NCBI GenBank assembly: GCA_019802505.1
Contig: JAFMOC010000762.1
Coordinates: forward strand, 38,501-102,500
Direction of reading: 5' to 3'
DNA: 64,000 bases
DNA from: Corydoras sp. C115
Lineage: Eukaryota > Chordata > Actinopteri > Siluriformes > Callichthyidae
Shown here: piece after piece, positions 56,252 to 64,000 of the stretch
How positions within the stretch are numbered: the first letter of the stretch is position 1
Layout: each line of letters opens with the position of its first letter
The notes under the pieces: model-generated
The model's database searches: none
What the model was told of the DNA's origin: nothing
What the model saw: only the letters and a program-made list of their open reading frames with translations
Made by a program: the position numbers and the translations under genes

Positions 56252-56611
56252 GGGTGGCACGGTGGCTTAGTGGTTGGCACGTTCTCCTCTCGGCGCTAGG
56301 GATTCCCGGTTCGAATCCCCATCTGGGTGGAGTTTCCATGTTCTCCCCGTGTCCGCGTGGGTTTCCTCCGGGTTCTCCGGTTTCCTCCCACAGTCCAAAA
56401 ACATGGATCAGGTCAATTGAGTTGTCCAAATTGCCCCATATAGAGTGTGTGTGTGTGTGTGAGTGAGTGTGTGCCCAGCGATGGATTGGCGCCCTGTCCT
56501 GGGTGTATCTGCCCAGCGCCCGAGAAGTTCTCCCCTGGATGGACATGGGGAACCCCACCACGACCCTAATATAGGATAAAGCGGAAGATAATGGATGGAT
56601 GGATGGATGAA
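56252..56611 (+). repeat. AFC-like SINE
   Basis: Full length, ending (atgg)n. Confidence 0.93.
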
Positions 56612-57339
56612 TGTAATACAGAACATATCCGGCACGCGGCAGAACCCACAGCCGAGGTCAGGCGGTCACCCGACATCACACGTCTGTCTGCACAGCGGAC
56701 TCCTAAATAGGTTCTGCTGAGGTTTAATGTAGCGACGTGCGCTCGCAGAACCCTGATGCCAATCAGCAGATTATTTAAACTTAAGTGACTGTCATTGCGC
56801 CTGAAAGGGGGGGGGTGGTGTTGGCGCAGAACGCCGGCGCATCGTCGGCGCCGCAGCCTGATGATGCCTACCTTTTAGGCTCCTGCGGCTTATCGGCGAA
56901 TTAGGCGACGCGAAATGTCTCGGATGTCAACTCAAGTCCCGCGAAAGGCTCGCTCGCAGTCCCCCCGGTGCGCTCGGCGCTCGCGGAGAGGGAAAATCCA
57001 TTAGCCGTGATTGCCGTGCTGGAGTGGGCACCATTAAGACGAGCTCAACAAAATCCTATTTGGAGGAGATTGACATTTGCTGAGGTTGTCGGACTGAAAA
57101 GGGCGACATAATACCAGACTCATCGATGCCTCGCCCCGCCCCGCGCCGAGAGGCACCGCGCAGAACCGTCTGCCGGAGAACAGGCCGCGCCGTTCAATTA
57201 ACCGGCCGATAAGTTCGTAAATTGTTTAATTAATGACGCTTTCCATCGATCGTTTCGTCTCAGGTTAAACTCAGCACAACAATAAAAAAAAACTAGGACA
57301 TCATGCTCTGGATTATTAGATTATACGTCGTGAACACAT
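56612..57339. other. Unique sequence; candidate conserved element 56990-57120
   Basis: Repeat-free, e.g. ggcaccattaagacgagctc; no coding signal recognised. Confidence 0.35.
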
Positions 57340-57715
57340 GATGGCGCTGTGGCTGCCGCTTCGATTCCCGGTGGGGTGAACACCGGTGTTCTTGGTGTGG
57401 AGTCTGCATGTCCTCCCCGTGTGGCTTCCCTGCAGGATCTCCGGGTTCCTCGCACATTCTAACGGGGGATATTAAACTCTCCAACCATTGGGAGTGCACC
57501 TCCACCTGTCAACGCTGGAGATCCAGGTTCCCACGCTCTCCCCGTGTCGGCGTGGGTTTCCACCGGGTTCTCCGCTTTCCTCCCACAGACCAAAAACATG
57601 GATTCGAAGTAAATCGGCTGATCTAAATTGCCCCATATAGTGTGTTTATGTGCCCAGTGATGAATTGGTGCCCTTCCCTGGGCGCCCTAGACCTTCACCC
57701 CTGGCTGGTCCCTAG
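57340..57715 (+). repeat. Two degenerate SINE pieces
   Basis: 57340-57470 (gcttcgattcccggtgggg, gcatgtcctccccgtgtgg) and 57495-57715 (ctggagatccaggttcccac, tttcctcccacagaccaaaa, gcccagtgatgaattggtgc). Confidence 0.8.
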
Positions 57716-58247
57716 TAAGCCAATAATGATGAGATAAGAGATTAGTGCACTTGGTTCCAAACCCGGCTCATACGGAGGGTAAATCTGCGCCGCCTCACAT
57801 ATGCGGGTCGTCCGCTCTTTGGCGCCCTCCCATGGAAAAGCACAGGATGCGATCAGAATTAATTAGATTAAAGGCGCCGGTTGCAGAGTGAATTTGCTTT
57901 ATGCCTCGTGCACAATAACAATAACGATAACACACAGAGACTGTAAATGAGTGCGGAGGAAATGATCGCAGCTCCCGGCCCCCTGCTGGGCGAGGCTCTT
58001 CCCTCGGGGGTGACACTCACTGGCGGGGCGGGGAGGCAGGACGAGGTTCCCTCCAGCATCTCAGCATGATCAGCGTCAGCCACACGGGTTCTGTAATGAA
58101 GCTCTCTGAGGAACATCCTGAGCTAGGGTTCTGGTTTAAGGAGCACATGGCCCCCACCGTAGTGCGCGAGGCCCGAGGTTTTACTTTTATAATAAACCTC
58201 ATCTTATGTAGAGCGCTGGCGACCTGCGTGCCTCCCATCGTTTATTT
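57716..58247. other. Unique sequence; examined for an exon, none accepted
   Basis: A gtgagt donor-like site on the minus strand at 58010-58015 prompted a check, but the sequence before it does not resemble a cadherin signal/prodomain exon. Confidence 0.4.
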
Positions 58248-58594
58248 CATTCATTCATTATCTCCCGCTTTATCCTCTATTAGGGTCGCGGTGGGGTTCC
58301 CCATGCCCATCCAGGGGAGAACGTCTCGGGCGCTGGGAAGATAGACCCAGGACAGGGCGCCAATCTATCTCTGGGCACACACTCACTCACACAGACACAC
58401 TCTATATGGGGCAATTTTGAGCATTAAATTGACTTGATCCATGTTTTTGGACTGTGGGAGGAAGCCGGAGAACCCGGAGGAAATCCACGCTGACACGGGG
58501 AGAACATGGAAACTCCACCCAGATGGGGATTCGAACCGGGAATCCCTAGTGCTGAGAGGAGAACATGCTAAACCACTAAGCCACCGTGCCACAT
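58248..58594 (-). repeat. AFC-like SINE (tandem 1)
   Basis: Full length; the head is followed at once by the tail of the next copy. Confidence 0.93.
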
Positions 58595-58940
58595 ATTCAT
58601 TCATTATATTTCGCTTCATCCCATATTAGGGTCGCGGTGGGGTTCCCCATGCCCATCCAGGGGAGAACGTTTCAGGCGCTGGGCAGATAGACCCAGGACA
58701 GGGCACCAATCCATCGCTGGACACATACTCACTCACACAGACACACTCTATATGGGGCAATTTTGAGCATTAAATTGACTTGATCCATGTTTTTGGACTG
58801 TGGGAGGAAACCGGAGAACCCGGAGGAAACCCACGCAGACACGGGGAGGACATGGAAACTCCACCCAGATGGGGATTCGAACCGGGAATCCCTAGTGCTG
58901 AGAGGAGAACGTGCTAAACCACTAAGCCACCGTGCCGCAT
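58595..58940 (-). repeat. AFC-like SINE (tandem 2)
   Basis: Full length, starting attcattcattatatttcgct. It shares the rare gcattaaattgacttgatc variant with tandem 1, so it probably arose by duplication. Confidence 0.92.
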
Positions 58941-59310
58941 ATTCATTCATTATATTTCGCTTCATCGTCTACTAGAGTCGTTGGTTCCCCATGTCAATCC
59001 AGGGGAGAACATTTCGGCCGCTGGGCAGATAGACCCAGGACAGGGCGCCAATGGAATGCTGGGCACACACTCACTCACACAGACACACTCAATATAGGGC
59101 AATTTAGACCATTTAATTTACCTTGGATCCATGTTTTTGGACTGTAGGAGGAAACCGAAGAGCCTGGAAGAAAAACACATGGACATGGGGAGAACATGCA
59201 AACTCCACCCAGATTCGAACTTTCGACCCCACCCAGATTCGAACTCGAAGATTGGGATTCGAACTTGGATCTACAGCACCGAGGAGAACATGCTAATCAC
59301 TAAGCACTTG
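58941..59310 (-). repeat. AFC-like SINE, degenerate
   Basis: attcattcattatatttcgc start, then ctgggcagatagacccagga and a diverged head with a repeated cacccagattcgaact. Confidence 0.85.
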
Positions 59311-59754
59311 ACTCTGCAGGGCTGCAGGTGCGAATCACAGCGTCCTTTCTAACCTTTTAAACTGAACTCCAGGATAAGTACCGACATCCCGACTCTCGGA
59401 TCCCATCGGAACCTCGCAGAATTCCCGGGATAAAAAACAGAAACCTTTGAGATTTAAACCTAAGTCAACTCATCGAGAGCTCGCTGGGTTCTGCCGGCTT
59501 TTAAAACCCCAGATCTTACAGGTTCTCTAACCCCCCTTGTTGTTCTGATGGTAGACAAGAGGCGTCTGGTTCTCCTCCCCACATAAGCGCTCAGAGGGAA
59601 CGCTCTTCTAAAGAACCCCCCTGACCCGTAAACAGCTGCACTGCCTCGGACTTCATCACACGGCATGATCCCGACGAGATCCTGCAGCTCTGAACGTACG
59701 GATCTGTTCCGATTACTCAGCAGCCCGCAGTGAGAACGCCGAGCAAACTCCTCT
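59311..59754. other. Unique intronic sequence
   Basis: No exon or repeat recognised. Confidence 0.4.
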
Positions 59755-59975
59755 AGAACATTTACATTTGCATGGACATTTGTCATTCAGCAGACGCTTT
59801 TATCCAAAGTGACTTACAAGGTGAGCACAGGGTTCATCACAGAACCCCTGGAGCAATGAGGGTTAAGGGTCTCGCTCAAGGGCCCACACTGGTAACTTCA
59901 GTGGACCTGGGATTTGAACCCCCAACCTTCAGATTGATACCCCATCGCCCTGACCACTGAGCTACCACAGCCTAC
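59755..59975 (-). repeat. tRNA-derived SINE with L2-type tail (copy 4)
   Basis: Reverse of the 41.9-kb element: cagacgcttttatccaaagt ... gatttgaacccccaaccttc ... accactgagctaccaca. Confidence 0.9.
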
Positions 59976-59978
59976 AAC

Positions 59979-60332
59979 CATCCATCCATCCATTATCTTC
60001 CGCTTTATCCTCTATTAGGGTCACACGGGGGGGGGTTCCAAATGCCCATCCAGGGGAGAACGTTTCGGGCGCTGGGCAGATACACCCAGGACAGGATGCC
60101 AATCTATAGCTGGACACACACTCACTCACTCATACACACTCTATATGGGGCAATTTGGAGAATTCAATTGACTTGATCCATGTTTTTGGACTGTGGGAGG
60201 AAGCCGGAGAACCCGGAGGAAACCCACGCGGACACGGGGAGGACATGGAAACTCCAGCCAGATGGGGATTCAAACCGGGAATCCCTAGTGCTGAGAGGTG
60301 AACGTGCTAAACCACTAAGCCACCATGCCACA
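59979..60332 (-). repeat. AFC-like SINE (tandem)
   Basis: Full length; head ccaccatgccacatattcat runs into the next tail. Confidence 0.92.
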
Positions 60333-60688
60333 TATTCATTCATTATATTTCGCTTCATCCTATATTAGTGTCGCATAGGGGGGGGGGTTCCCCATGCCCA
60401 TCCAGGGGAGAACGTTTCGGGCGCTGGGCAGATAGACCCAGGACAAGACGCCAATCTATCGCTGGGCACACACTCACTCACACATACACACTCTATATGG
60501 GGCAATTTGGAGAACTCAATTGACTTGATCCATGTTTTTGGACTGTGGGAGGAAGCCGGAGAACCCGGAGGAAACCCACGCGGACACGGGGAGAACATGG
60601 AAACTCCACCCAGATGGGGATTCGAACCGGGAATCCCTAGTGCCGAGAGGCGAACGTGCCAAACCACTAAGCCACTGTGCCGCCCCAC
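60333..60688 (-). repeat. AFC-like SINE (tandem)
   Basis: Full length, joined head-to-tail with the previous copy by the same cacatattcattcattata junction as at 58.6 kb. Confidence 0.92.
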
Positions 60689-61300
60689 AACCAATTAATT
60701 CAATTTGTAGAATTTACTCTCATTAATAATTAAAACCATGTTTTATTAAAATTCAAACATCTCCGTCGTCTAAAGCGAGCCGCCTGCAGGACTCGCGGCT
60801 TTCTGTCTGTCGTCAGAAGGAAGGAACGCGCGGTTCTCAGGCGTTTCTGGTGGGGTGGGGGTTGGGGGGGGGTGTTAAGCAGCGGCGCGAGAACCCGAGG
60901 GGACGTCTGCGTGAGAAATTGGACAAGAAATATCATGGAAGCTATTAATGCTGCGCGCGGCGGCGGCGGCGGCGGGATTGTCATTGGTGTATTTAATAAG
61001 ACGGAGGTTTTAACCAATTACCCAAAAATACACAGAAGCGCGTTTTCATTTCCAGCCAATGATAACGCTTAAAATGACAGAATGCAAATACGTGGCGGAT
61101 AATGACTCGCGCGCCGATTTTCCGGCGACGCAGGAAGGAACCGTCCTGTTTCGGCGGAACCGACGTTTTAATTAGAGGAGCGGACCACATCGGAACCACA
61201 GACACTGCTGACACCCACTGGACGAATTGGAATGTCAACTGCAGGCTCAGTCCAACACTTAGCCCGATGTCACAGACGTTGAACAAAGGATCGCATACGG
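60689..61300. other. Unique sequence before the terminal satellite
   Basis: G-rich at 60850-60875 and CGG-rich at 60955-60980; no exon recognised. Confidence 0.4.
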
Positions 61301-64000
61301 AACCAGGAGTGGAGGGAGCCGTTGGGAAAAGGGGAACCGGCTCCGTCGGAACGTTCTGGAAGGAATCCTGTTCAGAGCAGACGGTTCTTGGTTTGGGAGA
61401 CTTACTCTGGGCATCATATTCAGAGCAAGCGGATGGTTCTTTGTTTGGAGGGAGACGATTGGAAAAGGAGAACCGGCTCCTTTGGAGCCTCATATTCAGA
61501 GCAAGCGAATGGTTCTTTGATAGTTCTTTGGAGAGAACGCAGGCGGGTATGGGGAGGACATGCAGACTCCACGCAGACAGAACAAGAGGAACCAGAAGGT
61601 TCTTGCTCTATGGCGGACGAAGAGACTATAGAAGGTTTGAAGGCCACTATGTCTTCTTTAGTCGTTCTGACAGAACCTGGAGGAATGTTCTGCGGTAATA
61701 TGAACCCTGACCAGATTAGGGTTTGTGGGCGAAACAGACTATGGATGAATTGGGCCACTATGTCTTCTCAGTCTTCTCTAGGCTCCTTTAGAACCTCTTA
61801 GGGCATCATTTTCAGAGCAAGCGGATGGTTCTTTGTTAGTTCTTTGGAGAGCACGCAGGCAGGTATGGGAAGGACATGCAGCCTCCACGCAGACAGAACG
61901 AGAGGAACCAGAAGGTTCTTGCTGTATGGCGGACGAACAGACTATAAAAGGTATGAAGGCCTCCTTTAGAACCTCTTACTCTGGGCATCATATTCAGAGC
62001 AAGCGGATGGTTCTTTGTTAGTTCTTTGGAGAGCACGCAGGCGGGTATGGGGAGGACATGCAGCCTCCACGCAGACGGAACGAGAGGAACCAGAAGGTTC
62101 TTGCTGTATGGCGAACGAAGAGACTATAGAAGGTATGAAGGCCACTATGTCTTCTTTAGTCGTTCTGACAGAACCTGGAGGAACGTTCTGCGGTAATATG
62201 AACCCCTGACCAATTAGGGTGTTCGTGGATGAATTGGGATGCCAACTACAGATTCAGAACATTAAGCCTGATGTTACAGACGTAAAATAAATGATCGCTC
62301 GCGGAACAAAGAGTGGAGAGAGACGATTGGAAAAGGAGAACCGGCTCCTTTAGAACCTCTTACTCTGGGCATCATATTCAGAGCAAGCGGATGGTTCTTT
62401 GTTAGTTCTTTGGAGAGCAGGCAGGCAGGTATGGGGAGGACATGCAATCTCCACACAGACAGAACAAGAGGAACCAGAAGGTTCTTGCTGTATGGTGGGC
62501 GAACAGACAATAGAAGGTATGAAGGCCACTATGTCTTCTCTAGTCGTTCTATTATGTCGTTTACTTAGCCCGATGTCACAGACGTGACAGGAGTGGAGGA
62601 AGTTCATGCGGTAAAATGAACCCTCCGTGAACGTTCATCCTGTTCAGAGCAGGGTTCAGCATCCGTCGGATGAGTTCCTGACAGGATGCCAACATGTGAT
62701 GGGAGTCTAGAGCTCGTCTGTGGAACGTGGGAGGAACTGGAGCCTCGGAACGAACAGACCGTAAAGGACATGATGTCTCCACGCAGACAAACGAGGTGGA
62801 AGGAAGTTCTTTCGTTGGTGGGCGAACAGACTATAAAAGGTATGAAGGCCACTATGTCTTCTCTAGGCTCCTTTAGAACCTCTTACTCTGGGCATCATTT
62901 TCAGAGCAAGCGGATGGTTCTTTGTTAGTTCTTTGGAGAGCACGCAGGTGGGTATGGGGAGGACATGCAGCCTCCACGCAGACGAACGAGAGGAGAACCA
63001 GAAGGTTCTTGCTGTATGGTGGACGAACAGACTATAGAAGGTATGAAGGCCACTATGTCTTCTCTAGTCGTTCTATTATGTCTTCTATTTAGCCCGATGT
63101 CACAGACGTTGAACAAAGGATCACATACGGAACCAGCAGTGGAGGGAGCCGTTCGGAAAAGGGGAACCGGCTCCGCCGGAACGTTCTGGAAGGAATCCTG
63201 TTCAGAGAAGACGGTTCTTGGTTTGGGAGTTCAGCATCGACGGTTAGTTCCTGACAGGAACCATAACATGTGATGGGAGTCTAGAGCTTGTCTGTGGAAC
63301 GTGGGAGGAACTGGAGTCTCGGGACTGAACGCAGACCTGTATGGGGAGGACATGCATGTCTCCACGCAGACAGAACGAGGGGAACCAGAAGGTTCTTTCT
63401 GTTTGGTGGGCGAACAGACTATAAAAGGTATGAAGGCCACTATGTCTTCTCTAGTCTTCTCTAGGCTCCTTTAGAACCTCTTACTCTGGGCATCATTTTC
63501 AGAGCAAGCGGATGGTTCTTTGTTAGTTCTTTGGAGAGCACGCAGGCGGGTATGGGGAGGACATGCAGTCTCCATGCAGACAGAACGAGAGGAACCAGAA
63601 GGTTCTTGCTGTATGTCAGACGAATAGACTATAAAAGGTATGAAGGCCACTATGTCTTCTCTAGTCGTTCTGACAGAACCTGGAGGAACGTTCTGCGGTA
63701 ATATGAACCCCTGACCAATTAGGGTGTTCGTGGATGAATTGGGAAGCCAACTGCAGATTCATAACATTAAGCCTGACGTTACAGACGTAAAATAAATGAT
63801 CGCTCGCGGAACAAAAAGTGGAGGGAGTCATTTGGAAAAGGAGAACCGGCTCCTTTAGAACCTCATATTCAGAGCAAGCGGATGGTTCTTTGTTAGTTCT
63901 TTGGAGAGCACGCAGGCGGGTATGGGGAGGACATGCAGCCTCCACGCAGACGGGACGAGGGGAACCAGAAAGTTCTTGTTGTGAGGCAGAAGAACAGACT
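61301..64000. repeat. Complex satellite, irregular units of ~180-520 bp, runs off the window
   Basis: Recurring blocks: gagcaagcggatggttcttt, tatggggaggacatgcag, gaggaaccagaaggttcttg and aaggccactatgtcttct. Landmark tatggggaggacatgcag (and variants) falls near 61550, 61865, 62046, 62430, 62952, 63340, 63550 and 63921, so spacing is irregular. Open frames repeat but are interrupted and lack any recognised domain. Confidence 0.93.

Noticed and set aside
58017..58238. Possible first/second cadherin exon on the minus strand
   Set aside because: A gtgagt donor-like site exists, but the preceding peptide lacks the C-x-P-G-F prodomain start and the size does not fit.
61102..61801. 159-198-codon frames as a gene at the right edge
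   Set aside because: They run into the terminal satellite, and repeated units carry stops at varying places; no recognised domain.

Overview
The window is vertebrate nuclear DNA, almost certainly from a teleost fish. It carries no bacterial-style gene organisation. It is crowded with fish transposable elements: roughly 45 full or partial copies of one tRNA-headed SINE resembling the AFC-type teleost SINEs, several copies of a second tRNA-headed SINE with an L2-type tail, L2 LINE ends, a 5'-truncated Tc1-like transposon, and one hAT-like MITE. A dispersed repeat with motifs such as 'gtccatctgt' and 'ccacccaaat' resembles repeats I know from characin and catfish genomes, so an otophysan fish is likely; the species cannot be named.

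The only cellular protein-coding sequence I can support is two exons of a classical (type I) cadherin on the minus strand, best matched to cadherin-4 (R-cadherin, cdh4). Exon 3-like sequence (34186-34412) encodes most of the prodomain. Exon 4-like sequence (19193-19387) encodes the prodomain linker, the RRQKR furin site and the DWVIPP start of EC1. Both have consensus splice signals and compatible phase (0/0) and are separated by a 14.8-kb intron. The rest of the window is intron: intron 4 lies below 19193 and intron 2 above 34412. I could not find the preceding exon (signal peptide/prodomain start) or the next one (rest of EC1).

Layout: 0-3 kb holds microsatellites, the Tc1 remnant and SINEs; 4.4-5.7 kb a triplicated 460-bp unit; 7.2-10.2 kb a 508-bp higher-order array; 10.3-16.6 kb mostly unique intron with microsatellites; 16.7-18.3 kb a GAT-rich satellite; 19.2-19.4 kb the cadherin exon with its furin site; 20.5-22.3 kb and 25.7-28.3 kb two large arrays of the same 15-bp unit; 29-34 kb SINEs; 34.2-34.4 kb the prodomain exon; 35-43.3 kb nested, duplicated and inverted SINEs, including a 100-bp-arm palindrome; 44.3-45.8 kb an 18-bp-type minisatellite; 48.3-49.2 kb a 13-bp minisatellite; 52.1-53.2 kb a MITE nested in a repeat plus a minisatellite grown from SINE sequence; 54.4-55.6 kb simple repeats; 58-60.7 kb tandem SINEs; 61.3-64 kb a complex satellite that runs off the window.

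The most interesting content is genomic-structural: a large intron of an adhesion gene in which one SINE family repeatedly seeded duplications, palindromes and new minisatellites. No novel protein system is supported. The long open frames over satellites are artefacts of unit length and composition.
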